In this document: positions 40,880 through 52,989 of the stretch, piece by piece
Position numbering within the stretch: the first letter of the stretch is position 1
How the letters are laid out: each line of letters starts with the position of its first letter
From: Archegozetes longisetosus
Taxonomy: Eukaryota; Arthropoda; Arachnida; Sarcoptiformes; Trhypochthoniidae
Direction of reading: 5' to 3'
Length of the DNA stretch: 64,000 nucleotides
NCBI GenBank assembly: GCA_018873245.2
Contig: JAEMBT020000008.1
Span: 4,366,001 to 4,430,000 of the forward strand
Notes under the pieces: generated by a model
Seen by the model: only the letters and a program-made list of their open reading frames with translations
What the model was told of the DNA's origin: nothing
Database searches by the model: none
Made by a program: the position numbers and the translations under genes

Positions 40880-43800
40880 TCAACGCTTGCTTTTTGCCAC
40901 TATTTTCAGCTGAGTTTGTACAGGTCGAACTTTGAGTATTACATGCTGATTGATTTTCATTAGCATTTGAGTCCTCGTTTTCGTGATTTTCCTTTTCAAA
41001 ACTGATATTTTCATTTTCTTTCGAAGGTTCTGTAAAAGTTCTGTATATTTCTGAAAGTCAATAACATCAAATATTTCTGTAGTATCAGGTTTCTGTGCAA
41101 TAAATTCGCCGCTTTCTATTCGTTTCAGTAAGCTATTATATCTGCGAGGTTTCGGTCCTACATAAGGATAACACATTCTCGCATTTACACATCTTATCTT
41201 ATACTTCTTTTTCGTTGCATGGATAACATGATAGACTCCATCTTGTACGACTTTCGTGACAACCCATGGACCAAATAACGGACGTTTAAGTTTACTAGGA
41301 GTGTCCAATTGTACAGTCCTATCAATTAACCACAAAAGACTTCCAACTTTAAAATAAGGTTTTCTTAACTTTGTTTCTGAAATTTCCTTCCATTCATTTT
41401 CAGCTCTCATAATATTTTTATTGCCTCTTCCCTTGCACCTGACCATGAATTCTTTGCTAAATTTTCGGCTCCATTGTCTTCTTCCTCCACGGCTTTAAGG
41501 CCAAGCTTCCGCTCGAATGGATTTACAGGAGAATAACCATAGAGTAGATAAAATGGTGAATAACCCGTTGTAACATTCACTGATCTATTGATTATTTTTG
41601 TGCCAATATCAACATATTTATCCCAGTGGCGGCTGTTCTGATTAACGTATGATCTAACTATGAAGATTAATTTCCTATTCGCCACTTCTGCGAGACCATC
41701 ACTTGAAGGCATATAACTACTCGTAGGACAGTGTCTTATACCTAGCTTTGATAACATTTCTTGGAATTGCCTCCCCATAAACACTTGAGCCCTATCAGTG
41801 ATAATTTTACTGGACAGCTATGTTTTAAAACTATCTTTTCATTAATAAATTTTATGACTGAGTTTGCTTTCATATCAGGTATTGCCATTGCTTCCATCCA
41901 TCTAGTTAACCGATCGCATGCGACAATGCAATATTTATTACCTTTGAATGAAGTTTTCATTGACCCAAAAATGTCAATGTTTATCGCCTCAAAAGGTTGG
42001 GTAGGTACTTGAATCATGCGAGGAATACCGTAAGGAATACTTGTAGGCTTTTTGTTTGTTTGACAGACTAAGCAGTTTTTAACATAGCTTCTAATTATTT
42101 CCCTCATATTTACGAACCAAAAGTTTTTCTCAATGTTTTTAGCAGTTAAGTTCTGGCCTAAGTGTCCCCCATCGACACTGTCATGATATGTCTTTAAGAC
42201 AACAGCGATCATTGCTTCGGGTAATACTATCTGATACTTATTATTTTCTCTGGTTTGATTTCTTCTCTTTCTATATAAGATATTTTCGAAAATCCTAAAG
42301 CGATTTATTATGTTTTGAGTATTTGTCTCCTTATGTTTCATTTTTTCTTTCATAAGAATACAATATTGATCATTATGTTGTTTAATTGCAATCTCTGATA
42401 ATTCAAATCCTGTGTCATTAATGTCCAGATTATCCATAACTGATTGATAAGATATGAATGCTACTTCATCTTTGTCACTATTAGGCCAATCATACAACGT
42501 AGTTAGAGGTCCTCTTTGTTTGAATACCAACTTTTGTTGTATTTTTTCATTTTCACTCAATGACATAGCTCCTATATAACTCTCTTGACTTTTCTCACTT
42601 TCTAATGCTTTAACTATTTCTGTAGATTTTGTTTCTTCACTATTGTTATGGGAGTGTTGCTTTACGGAGTGTTTCAATCGACTCATATAGTCTGCAGCTG
42701 AATTCATTTTCCCTTTAACGTATATCACCGTAAATTTAAATTCAGACAATTCCATTGCCCATCGCCTTAATCTCGCATTATTGATATCTTTAAGTTTGTT
42801 CAATACTACTAAAGCCATGTGATCCGAATGTACTTCAAAATGATCGTCGATCAGGTCATTCCTAAAATTACGAGTTGCGACCAATATTGCGTACAACTCA
42901 CGTTCAGTTGTAGTCCAATTGAGTTGATGTTTAGTGAGAGACTTATGATAATAAGCTAGGATTCTGAGCTTGCCCTCTTTCTGACATATAAGTCCTCCAA
43001 CACTACAATCAGATGCATCGCTATAAACTATTTTCTTGCAGTTATGATCAGGATGCGTAAGTACAGGAGCACTAATTAATTTTTGTTTGAAATAATTGAA
43101 GCTGTTTTCGTGCTCTTGAGTCCAATCAAAAGCAGCATATTTTTAGTTAAATCATACAAGCAGCGAGCGTATTTTCCTACTTCCGGAATATGGTCTTTAA
43201 CAAAGTTGATGAGACCCATAAATGATTTTACGCCTTTGGCATTCTTAGGTCGCGGCATGTCTACAATAGCTGATATGCGGTTCTGGTCAATAGCTATACC
43301 ATCGGCTGATATTTCAAATCCCAGAAACTTTACTTTTTCTTTCATTATTTTACATTTCTGAGGTTTAATTTTCATGCCTGCGTTTGATATTGATTTGCAT
43401 AAATTAGAAAATTGGGTAACATGCTCTTTATAAGTATCTGTTTTAATAATGATATCATCAACGAAATTGACCATAGATTTCCACTTATTTTCACCTACTA
43501 TTCTATCAGTAATTTTCTGCATAACTTTTGGTGAAATCTTCAATCCCATTGGAAGCACATTAAACTCATACATGTTTGACTCTGTGATAAATGCTGTTAA
43601 AAATTTGTGTTTTTCTGCAATAGGAATATGGTAAAAAGCTTGAACTAAATCAATAACTGTGAAATATTTTGCTCCTTTCATGCAGTCTAAAGCCGCTCTC
43701 ACATTCATCGAAGGGTATTGTTGCAAATTAATATGTTTGTTGAGTTGCCTATAGTCGATCACAACTCTCGGGGGTTTGCCTTTCGCTTCCACCAGTACTA

Positions 43801-44821
43801 CAGGTGATGCTATCGGTGAATCTGATTCTCGAATAAAGCCTAGTTTCAGCATTTTTTGACACCATTCATCTATTATTTGTCTTTTCTTTGGTGATTGTGG
43901 AAAAGGTTTCTGTCTTTTGAAATAAATCGTATCATTTGTTTCAATTTCTTGTTCCACATAATCACATCGCCCGACATCCAAATCATGTTTAGCAAAAATA
44001 TCAATGTTGTCCAACAAAACAGTTTCAATTTCTGCAGTTTGTTCTTCATTTAAATGCTTCAAATCAAACTTTGAGATAAATTCATTTTTAATTCGTTGCT
44101 TTTCTTCATCTTCAAAAGTTACTATATTACTTTGCTTTTCTTCTGAATTTTCAATGATATCCTCTTCATCGTGCTCTTCTGTGTCAACCTGCATAACCAT
44201 GCTTTCAGTCACACATTCGATATTAACTTCGCAATATTGTTTGACATCCTCTTCTCGTATATTATTTGGTATTTTATCTAAATCTTCAAACTTTTTATTA
44301 AACATTGAATCAATAATTGTTACTTGTTGATTACTATTGTCAATCTTTTCTGACTGCTGTGCTTTTGATGGCTCGTAAATATCAGCTTTAAAAACTATTA
44401 AATTGTCGTAAATGTTATATTCTTCAAATTGTTTTGTATAATAATTATATTTTTCTAATTTGTAATCCTTCATATCAATTCTCATGTGTAGCTTTGCTAT
44501 TAAGTTAGTTCCGATTATAAAATCGGTTGATAGATTAGTGATAACATGAACTCCTATCTCCATTTTATGACCATGACTTTCAAATTTTAAGTTGACCATA
44601 CCTTTTGCTTTTGTTATTTCTGATGAAAACCCTTTGATGTTGTCTTCGTTATCTATTAATTTAAAATTTTCTGATTTTGCAACAGCTTCCGAAATAGCTG
44701 AAGATTCAGCACCCGTATCTAAGAGTGCTCTATATACGGTGCCATTAATTGTAATATAAGCAAAAGGTTTGCACCCATAAATATAATTTGCAGGTCTTTT
44801 TATTCGTTTCTTTCTGGCCAC
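40880..44821 (-). pseudogene. pol: pol polyprotein (protease, RT, RNase H, integrase), broken by frameshifts
   Basis: The first frame (44821-43076) holds the aspartic protease (LLDTGAESS) and reverse transcriptase (active site FVDD, preceded by VIDYRQLNKH). The second (42896 to about 41800) holds RNase H (RRWAMELSEFKF) and the integrase HHCC finger and first catalytic Asp (INIDIFG). The third (41784-41407) carries the rest of the integrase core (SSDGLAEVANRKL). The fourth (41446-40880) carries the DNA-binding C-terminus with a basic tail. Breaks lie at T runs on the plus strand near 43140-43144, 41805-41808 and 41415-41419. Key catalytic residues are otherwise visible, which suggests that the breaks are very recent or sequence errors. 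The overlap of the first frame with gag at 44800-44821 may be a natural gag-pol frameshift. Confidence 0.9.
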
Positions 44822-46624
44822 GTCCCTGCCTCCATCGGAACGGCCGTTGAGTTTAAATCTTTTTCTGTATATGTGTGCAAAATAGTTTTAGGAGTTGCTC
44901 TTTTACTGGATTCTGTTGTCATATTATCATATTTTGTAGTTTTGTTTGAACTTTCATGTGATTGACAGTTTCGATGATATAAATTGTGCTGTTTATATGG
45001 CTGGTACTGTCGACTTGACTTAAATTGAAGACTTTTTAAAACCTTTGATTTCGCATCTTCTGAGGAGATCTCAATCAAGAAACAATCTTTTTCTCATGCC
45101 CTCTTCTTCCACAGTGAGAACACTCTATATATTTCGTATCAAATGTTTTGTTTGAGTCAATTTTCTGCTCATTTGTTGAAGGAACCGAATTTGTGAAGTG
45201 CCTATCACTTTGACTATAATTAGTGCTAATCTGACGTTTATATTCATCAAAAGGTTTGTAGCTTTGATAATGTCTTTGGTTACTTATATTGCTAGTAATT
45301 CGCCTGTATTGCTGGCTCTCAATGTGTTCAAACTTATCTTCTCTTATTTGTTCTTCTAAATTGTAAACTGTAAGCAATAGATTCATCATTGCAGTGGCGT
45401 CTCCCTGAAAATCTGCCAACTTGTGTATCGCCTGTCGTCTCATGTTTTCTGGTAATCGTCTGGCAATTTTTCTACCAATATTTTTCACATTATTTTCACC
45501 ACTTAATTGATACAATCTCGTGACCTCTTGTAGAAAATCACTGAATTTGGGAAACTTTCTAAAATCTAATTTTTCCGCTTGTGACTCGCTTACTAAATCG
45601 TTTTCTAGAACTGAAAATGTTCTAATAAACTCTTGTTTGAACCAATCCCAGGTACAAGAACCACATTTATTTAACAATCTTTTAAATGTTTCGCTATATG
45701 ATTCACAAATGTGATTCCCCATATAGTTCTTCCAATTATCTATTGGCCATGAGTTACACGTAGCGATACTTTCAAATTTATTCACCCATTGTTCAGCATG
45801 ATCCCCAAATCTGAATTCTTTAATGGAATCATTCTTTGCTATAATTAAATTTGTCATTTGTTGACTCTGCATTTGCATTGTAAGGTTAAGAGCTTTGAAA
45901 CAGTTGGTCAGCTCTAACTGCCATGTATCTAAGCCACTTGTTGACGATACTATGCCCCTGATACCTTAGCTCTAAGATCATTGATTTTAACATCTTTTTC
46001 TGCATTACTTCTATTTAGACACTCAACCAATGAATCTGATTTTGCTAGTTTTTCCTCTAATACTTTACATTTACTTTCATTTTGTATGACTGTTGCTGAC
46101 ATTGCTTTATACAGGGTTTCCATTTGCTGAAACTTATTAAACATATCATTTGCTTTCGTATCTAAGTTTCGCATATCACGTCTAAGCGATTCGTTTTCTT
46201 TCTCAATATTGTCTCGCTCGTCAGTTATCTTGAAGTTTTCATCCAGCAGTCTATCTTTGTCTTCTTCTAAGGATTCATTTACCCTTATCAATCTGTCAAT
46301 CTTTTCTTGAGATTCACTAAGCTTCTCATTTAACTGATTATTTAGTTCTTTAGCTGATTGTAATTCTTCTTTATATTGATCTTTCCTCTGTTCCATCTTA
46401 GCCAACGCATCTTCAAGTTCTTTAATTCTCTTTTCTGCCATATTTTCACTTCTGTTTTGTTCAAAGTTAATTAAATTAACATTTGACTTACTTGCAGTGA
46501 ATTTTAGTCTTGACTTCGGACCGTTTCCAGCAAGTAATGAGAAATCTGTATCAGGTTTTCGTCTTAAGTTGTAAGTTGTGCTTTTCTCTATATTATCGTT
46601 GAGATCACTATTAATGTTCATCAA
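44800..46624 (-). pseudogene. gag: gag (coiled-coil N-terminus, capsid, zinc knuckle), frameshifted
   Basis: The frame 46624-45950 encodes a 224-residue N-terminal part dominated by a heptad-rich coiled coil (about residues 60-215). The frame 45878-45075 encodes a capsid-like domain (RFGDHAEQWVNKFE, FRKFPKFSDFLQEVTRL) and the opening of a zinc knuckle, CSHCGRRGHEKK. The final Cys and the tail lie in another frame (45078-44800). The break at 45955-45958 falls in a C run and that at 45088-45092 in a T run (plus strand). The latter lies next to AAAAAG in coding sense, so programmed -1 shifting is an alternative to damage. A large coiled coil before capsid is unusual for simple Ty3 gags. Confidence 0.85.
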
Positions 46625-46664
46625 ACTTGATTTTATTTGTTGACAATTGCTTTAAATTAGGTTC

Positions 46665-46689
46665 TTAAACCACTGTCGGAAACACCATT
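46665..46689 (-). other. Primer-binding site region
   Basis: Directly inside the 5' LTR the minus strand reads AATGGTGTTTCCGACAGTGG. The TGG and following bases would pair with the CCA-ending 3' terminus of a host tRNA. Which tRNA was not determined. Confidence 0.6.
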
Positions 46690-47169
46690 TGATCCGTGCC
46701 AACGATGGAGAACTATGCTTAATTTGTTTCCGTACCCCCTGCTCTGTGTCCAACGTCAACACGGTTCAATTATAGCTATCAAAAGCTATACTCTTAATTA
46801 AGGTTACAACTTAATAACAATTTATTTCACTCAAATAACAACTAAATCCACTCACAAAAGAACTTGGATTGGGATTCAATTAATATAAAATTTTATTTTA
46901 TTAAATCTTGTAAATTATATACAAATCGAATTAATATCTCAGACTCTTTTATTTAACAAAAAAAAATGGTCTCCATCTGCCACTCACGTCTCTGACTTAA
47001 AGATCTGTCTTTTTTTTCAACATTCCTTTTTTTTGACCCAAAGTTCAGAACTACTTCAAGTATTTTAGTAATATGTAAGTACTCTCTGTTAGTCATCCCA
47101 TTTATAAGTTTTTCTTTGAATTCAAATGTAATAAAATATTTAGTTCTTATTTTCTTTCTGCATACATCA
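46690..47169 (-). repeat. 5' LTR of the Ty3-type retrotransposon
   Basis: 480 bp, matching 39670-40149 apart from homopolymer-length differences. GTGT follows at 47170-47173. Confidence 0.95.
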
Positions 47170-47173
47170 GTGT

Positions 47174-47750
47174 GAAATCGGTAAAACTGGTTAAATAAAA
47201 GTTTATGTTTAAAATCTAAAAGGTATAACTTCAACTAATTTGAATGATTACTGAAGATAACAATTGAGAAAAATCGGTTTTGACAGAAAAGTCACTTTTC
47301 TACTTGTAATACAGCTCATAAAAGTTAGTGAGAAAAGTCAGTCCTAGAAATTACAAATATTTCCTTGTGTTAATGTTTATTTTATTTAGTTTTGAGGACA
47401 TTCTGAGGAAAATGTTTTGAAATTTAAAATTTAAAACTATGAAATATAAACTAAAGAACTTTGAAACATTTAATATGAGTCAATTTGTTTCAACTTGAAG
47501 AAGAAATTGTTAAATTTAGAGCCTCTCTTTCCTTAAGAATCAAATCAAAATCAATTTGAAAGAAAGTGTTAATTTTGATCCAAATAAGCTTTTAAATTCA
47601 ATCAACAGATTTTTCCTATAGGTAGTCATTTATTTCAGAATGGGATTATCTTTATATACACGTAAGCATAAGAGGTAGAAAAGAATAGTTTCATTAAATC
47701 CTTTAGAACATGTGTCGAAGAAATTCTGTCATTTTTTCCTATTTTTTCCA
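47174..47750. other. No gene recognised
   Basis: AT-rich DNA between the retrotransposon and the NRF-6-like exon. It includes the presumed 3' UTR of that exon's gene on the minus strand. Confidence 0.4.
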
Positions 47751-47754
47751 TAGA

Positions 47755-47946
47755 TTAGTCATCAAAACTTTTAGGTTTGTTGAGTTCAATTGGATTCTCT
47801 TTGGCATCTTTGCCCTTATGCAATTGTTTATTAATGGATGGCTTGAATATTAATTTGCAAATGTTCACATAAGGAGCCTCAAAAATGCAATATAACAGGT
47901 AAGATAGAAATATCGATTGGACGGCATCAGCACATGCTATAAAAAC
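47755..47946 (-). CDS. Terminal exon of an acyltransferase-3 / NRF-6-like membrane protein
   Basis: The minus strand shows a TTTCAG acceptor (just above 47946) followed by 63 phase-0 codons and a TAA (47755-47757). The residues form one hydrophobic helix with an FEAPYVNICKLIF end, then a charged tail (QLHKGKDAKENPIELN). That pattern, a last membrane helix ending in a conserved E-A-P followed by a K-L-I-F turn, is typical of the C-terminus of the nose-resistant-to-fluoxetine/acyltransferase-3 family of multi-pass proteins. No upstream exon was found within the next 6 kb of minus strand, so the rest of the gene is either beyond long introns, or lost. Family assignment rests on about 30 residues. 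Confidence 0.5.
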   Translation of the reverse strand, partial: VFIACADAVQSIFLSYLLYCIFEAPYVNICKLIFKPSINKQLHKGKDAKENPIELNKPKSFDD

Positions 47947-48188
47947 CTGAAATAAACAAAGAACAAATTCAAATAATCAACTTTTTAAAATTAAATTGTA
48001 TTTATTGATTGAATAATACAAGATTTTCTTGACTTAAGGATATTTAACTTCTTATTCCAAAATAGTTGTGCCAAATAAGAACGATATGTATAAGATATAT
48101 GCAAAATGTTAAGCGACTCAATGGTTGTAAACAATCACTCGAGAGTAGTTTATTTATTAGACCTCGTCTACCTGTCGCACATTCGTAA

Positions 48189-48353
48189 CAAATCCACGTC
48201 ACACCTGATGATCATAAGAATCTGATTGCACCAAACATTATCACAGTTTCTAATGGAATATCAACTACTGTTTCGCTTCGTGCCGAACTATGTGATGAAA
48301 AGGATATCAAAATATTAAGGGAAGCAATACTATCCGTAATATACAACGAGTAA
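48189..48353 (+). other. Coding-like open frame, unidentified
   Basis: A 54-codon frame (with VTPDDHKNLIAPNIITVSNG and DEKDIKILREAIL) ends in TAA and has a composition more protein-like than its AT-rich surroundings. There is no ATG or clear splice site. It may be a gene remnant or an exon. A short piece near 48655-48700 (GLFEIPVNTIN) may belong with it. No family recognised. Confidence 0.25.
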
Positions 48354-48944
48354 TCTAAATATTTATTCAACAACAACAGATGTCTATGGATTTAATTGGT
48401 TTTGTTTTTGCTGAAATTTTCTTAAATGTTTTTTCTTACAGGTTTTATGTTTATTTGAGTTTTTTTATCAAGATTACGCCAAGAGTACCAATAAAGTATG
48501 AAATTAAATGATTATAAATCGTGAACATGAATATTCATGTGTTTTCTGTTGGATGCCTTGAATTAAACAAAGAATTGTTTGATCCTCACATAAAATGTAA
48601 TCTGAATTGAATTTTAGAAGTTTTTTAATTTTTTAGATGGAGAAACATTGATGTATTAGGATTATTTGAAATACCCGTCAACACGATCAATACGGAACAA
48701 TGTAACCAAGAATTATTATTGGAACTATGTATAATTTGCTTAATAATTTGCTTTGTTCATTATAAAAGTATCCCTAAGATTTGCAGTTAAATGATTTACG
48801 TCAATGATTTTTAAGAACACGATATTTGTATTGACTGATTAGTAAACTTTAGAAATGCTAATTTCAACTTTTATTCATTCTATTCTTACAAGTAATTAAA
48901 AATTAGTGTTTACTTCGTTTTAAAGCTATAACAGTTAGCGTTGC

Positions 48945-49125
48945 AAAATCTCAAGGAATTGACCGGTACAGTCAGTATAAATTAACCTCTGAGTTTCGGT
49001 AGAAAAAGGGTCCACTGAGTAATATAGCTAATACTAGACATTTGGATCCTTTTCTATTGTTGGGACTCAGAGGTTAGTCTCTGAATGTACCAGTCAATTC
49101 CTTGAGACTTGGTAACGTTAATAAT
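48945..49125. repeat. Short hairpin MITE
   Basis: TCTCAAGGAATTGACCGGTACA at about 48960 pairs with the complement of TGTACCAGTCAATTCCTTGAGA at about 49090; the inverted similarity continues inward through ACCTCTGAG. About 180 bp overall with a short centre and no ORF. Confidence 0.8.
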
Positions 49126-49364
49126 AGTGCACATGATTTGTGTGTGAGTCTAATCTATAAAAAGTTCAAAATCAGGCTCAATCATTCACATTGTTATTTA
49201 TAACTCTTTATCAATACGACTCAAGGAAAATGTTTTGATATACTTTTGGAGATAATTTTATAGCGAATACCCGACACTTTTCCTGATAATAGAAATGAAT
49301 AATAAAATTATACGAAGTTGAAAATCGCAACTCAAATACCATTTTATGCCATTGCACTATCAAA

Positions 49365-50055
49365 GGAGGAGCGGAGACTTTGGGTTGTAACTGGGAGGGG
49401 CGATTTGATGAGGCAAAAATAGTCCCCTATTTGGTCTACATGTTGTGTCAAAATATTAAGTTTCTATTACTTTTCGTTTGGGAGATAATGAATTAAATGT
49501 AAAATTTTTGCAGTTATAGGGGTTTTCAATGATTCAATATGGAATTTCGTATAGAAATATTTTATAAACAATGTAACTGCAAACTTTTGCATTTGTATAT
49601 CTAACATCAATTCAAATATATTTTTACATTTTAAGGCATTAAAGACTCCAGTCCAAGCGCTTTGTGATTAACAGTTACATTGTTTATAAAATATTTCTAT
49701 ACGAAATTCCATATTGAATCATCGAAAACCCTTATAATTGCATTAAGTTTTCAGTTAAATTTTGAAAAGGTATTAGGATGTGTTACAGATCGAGAAACGT
49801 TTTGATACTTTCCGAAAATTAACTTCAACCTCTACCCTCTCTATGACCAAATTATAGTCCTATTTGAAAGTATACACAGGGGTCAAATGAATTTTTCAAA
49901 ATCACAATTTTGCTATAGAACTAATGTTAAAAAATTTTACATTTAATTCATTATCTCCCAAACGAAAAGTAATAGAAACTTAATATTTTGACACAATATG
50001 TAGACCAAATAGGAGACTATTTTTAACTCATCAACCCAAAGTCTCCGCCCTTCCT
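49365..50055. repeat. Inverted-repeat element, about 690 bp
   Basis: The left segment (about 49365-49585) carries GGAGCGGAGACTTTGGGTTG, GTTTGGGAGATAATGAATTA and CAATATGGAATTTCGTATAG. The reverse complements of these occur at about 50030-50050, 49940-49965 and 49695-49720 in the mirrored order. The right side has an extra insertion between the inner and outer blocks. Foldback or MITE; non-coding. Confidence 0.8.
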
Positions 50056-50059
50056 TTAA

Positions 50060-51000
50060 ATTTTAGATTAATTGATTGTTATATTGTACTGATTCGAGCT
50101 TTTGTGTACCATTAAGAAAGTGTTCGTCCGATTATTGATGAATAATAGATAAGTCCACCATGGATTGTAACACGGGTCTGTCACGCACAAGGTTCTATGA
50201 CCTGTAGCGGAATTCTGGTACGAATTCTAAACTCAATCCTTAGTTAATTATAAGATCGACTTTAAAGATAGCTTTATGATCGATCGTTAAATGACTTAAG
50301 GTTTGATTCTCAAAACAAGTCAGTAAGTGATAGTAAAAAATTCACTTTTATACACTTTTATTACATCACAAACTTTGAGACAAATATGAATAACAGAACA
50401 TTTCTAAATAATACGAACATAAATTACTGTCTCTGAAAACTTGCCGTCTTCTCAAACTTCTTCGGGTTTGATCTTAGATTGATAATACTCTCGTGTATGA
50501 TTACATTTTTATTATTTGGTGATATCAAATTAATTTTTGATTTAAAGTGAAAATATAAACATAAACAATAGTTAAGTGTAGGTTAACAACAGGTTAATGC
50601 TAGTCTTTAAGTCTCGATCTTTGATTAACGAGCGCTTTGAGAATCGATCACTACTTAAAACTTTACTAAACTTGATCTTAAACTTAAAGATCGCTTCGAG
50701 AATAACCCCTTGTACTCTAGACTTTAAATTACTTTACTTTCATATAAACTTTTTCCAAATTAATATACATCAATAAAATGTTTTCAACTTTATGAAAAAC
50801 AAAAATATTGTCGGGTCAGTGCTATCTGTAATGCTATTTAAGTTTGAGATAAAACTATATGGCAATCACTAAACTATAATCAGATAACTAAAATGTGTTG
50901 CTTTCATGTCAAATCAACTTTGACTTCAGTAAAGCCTAAAGCTCAAAATAAAGTTGAATTGCTTGTTCGGAAACACCAAAAGTGAACCTTTTTAAGATAA
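50060..51000. other. No gene recognised
   Basis: AT-rich. A weak inverted similarity between 50200-50320 and 50600-50720 (GATCG-, TTAAAG- and CTTTAAG-rich) is too diverged to define an element. Confidence 0.4.
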
Positions 51001-51001
51001 T

Positions 51002-51446
51002 GTATTAGTAAACTCAAGAGTTTATGAATATTTTATAAGAGTAAAAAGGTTATATTATTTTTGAACCAGGAATGATTAATCAATTATGTATTGACCCTCA
51101 TTACCTATGATACCCTCCCTTCTTTCGACCAATTTTTCAATCCCCGCCTGACAATTTCGAACTTTTAGCACATCTTCATAAATTTCGCAAATGTTCTTCG
51201 TGACCAAACTGGCATTGTTTCCTTTTCGGAACTCATACAACATTATATGCCTAATGTGTATCTCATCGGAATCCATATTTAAAAATTAATTTTTTACAAA
51301 TTTTTCGAACGAAACCAAAGATCAATAATGAGTTTTTATAAAAAAAAACATGATTAGTTTGTTTTTATTCGATATTTTCAAAGAAAAACGGATTTAAGTT
51401 TTCATTTAGCAAAATACGCAACAACTCTTGAGTTTTACTAATACTA
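51002..51446. mobile_element. Deleted mariner element
   Basis: Ends of about 25 bp (TTAGTAAACTCAAGAGTT at the left; the complement of AACTCTTGAGTTTTACTAA at the right) are inverted and bordered by TA. The 445-bp body keeps only the 5' start of a mariner transposase gene on the minus strand. Confidence 0.8.
51076..51276 (-). pseudogene. mariner transposase N-terminal remnant
   Basis: The frame starts MDSDEIHIRHIMLYEFRKGN and matches the N-terminal helix-turn-helix start of mariner transposases (the HIRH-x-MLYEFRKGN block). About 40 residues align; the remaining residues are out of family and the DDD catalytic domain is gone. It lies inside the TA-flanked element at 51002-51446. Confidence 0.8.
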
Positions 51447-51769
51447 CAGTACCAATTATTGCTTCAGCCACTGTTAATCATCGCACTCATTCATTCAATT
51501 CAGTATCAGACGTACTGTACAGTTAAAGACTCTGAAATTTCTTAAGAATTTTACTGATCATTAGTAAAAAAATCACTTTAAGCTTCAATTTAGTGAAATA
51601 AAAGTTTGTTAACTGACTATCAATATTTGAAATCGAAATCTAAGTAAACTTTAGGTGTAAAATATAATTATTAACAAACATTGAATTACTAATAAACATA
51701 ACTCTGCTCATAATGCGATCATTTCATGTCAGACTTTACAGAAATTATGCTCCAAGACTTAAAGAGTCA

Positions 51770-52325
51770 ACTTACTTACTCGGAATTGGCATTTGCTGTA
51801 AATTTTTTAAAAACAAAATATGCCTTAAATGATAGGTAATTATTAAAGATTTTAAGTTTACGGTCTCATTTGGGCTAAATTACATTTTTTGAAATTTTAT
51901 AATTAATTTAAGTTTAGGTTCCCTCTCATATAGAGCAATAAACATTGTAGTATTTGAGTTAATTCGTCACGATATCTTTGATGAGCAATTTTATAAAATT
52001 CATTAATAATATTAATTAGGTTTAGCATTTCATAATAAATTATTCTAAAAAATGGTTTATAACTATTTGAACATTAATATATTTTGAAAGATTTTGATAA
52101 ATGCGTAAAAACTTTCATGAATCGGACTTCATTCTAATTATAACAAACTCAGAACTTGAGAGGGAAACTTAAACTTGAATTAACTATAAAATTTCAAAAA
52201 ATGCATTTCAGCCCAAATAAGACCGAAAACTTAAAATCCTTTGTAATTACCTATCATTTAAAGCATATTTTGTTTTAAAAAATTACACAAATGCCAATTC
52301 CGAGTTAGTATTGAACTGAAGAGAA
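51770..52325. repeat. Inverted-repeat element, about 555 bp
   Basis: ACTCGGAATTGGCATTTG at about 51778 pairs with CAAATGCCAATTCCGAGT at about 52288. The inverted match runs about 150 bp inward on each side (through CTTAAATGATAGGTAATTA and GCCCAAATGAGACC-type sequence). Non-coding foldback or MITE. Confidence 0.85.
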
Positions 52326-52438
52326 TTAAAAATTCTTAAAGATAAATCTTTTCAAACTTTGTGCTTTATCTATCATTTATGAAGTTAGAAACTGTGGGTA
52401 TTTTACATAAAAATTTAGCTTCTTATCTCTTGAAAAAT

Positions 52439-52985
52439 TTCAAAGTCCACAATTGTACTAAACTTTGATCGAAATTTCATAAATGATGATCACGTTAATG
52501 TTGAAGTGGTGATAGAACTAACTAAGTTTTCGATGTCAAACTATCAAAAGGAGTATAAAACAAGTGTTTCCAAAAGTTGCGGAGAAACAAGCGTTGTGAT
52601 AGCTGCGACTGACACGCGATCGTATCTCAACTTTACACAAAACATACACAGGTTTTCTTCAGGTATAGTTTCCACAATTGATTTAAGTAGGATTGACGGC
52701 CACAACGGAACAATTTGAATCGATAATTATTTGAAACTTTTCAATTTTTATGATCAAATTATTATAGCTTCAAATGATGAAGCAATAGAAACTTGGTTGA
52801 AAAAGAATGAATTTCATAACTTATATGAAATCGTTTATGAAAAAGAGAGATTAATATATAAAAGTAATATGATTTTTTCATTTTATCACTCGATTAAATG
52901 TATGATTTTTGCATTCCTTTTATGGATTAAACACGGATGTTTAATAGAAGCTGAAGTTAATTTTGTTGAAGAATCTAAAGTCTAA
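52439..52985 (+). other. Two coding-like frames, unidentified
   Basis: Frame one is open from about 52439 to a TGA at 52716-52718, with a possible splice acceptor (CAAAG) near its start; it contains SKSCGETSVVIAATDTRSYL. Frame two runs from about 52719 to a TAA at 52985 and contains ASNDEAIETWLKKNEFHNLY plus a hydrophobic segment (MIFAFLLWI). The two frames are not joined by a clear intron. Neither resembles a family known to me. They may be decayed exons. Confidence 0.3.
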
Positions 52986-52989
52986 TCAG

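Larger units (their letters stand above)
39670..47169 (-). mobile_element. Full-length Ty3/gypsy (Metaviridae-type) LTR retrotransposon
   Basis: A 7.5-kb element on the minus strand: 5' LTR 46690-47169, gag (46624-about 44800), pol (44821-40880) and 3' LTR 39670-40149. It is flanked by GTGT duplications. Domain order is protease, reverse transcriptase, RNase H, integrase, which defines Ty3/gypsy rather than Copia. No envelope-like gene exists between integrase and the 3' LTR. The LTRs are nearly identical, so the insertion is recent. Nevertheless the coding part is broken by several single-base shifts, all at homopolymer runs. Confidence 0.95.
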
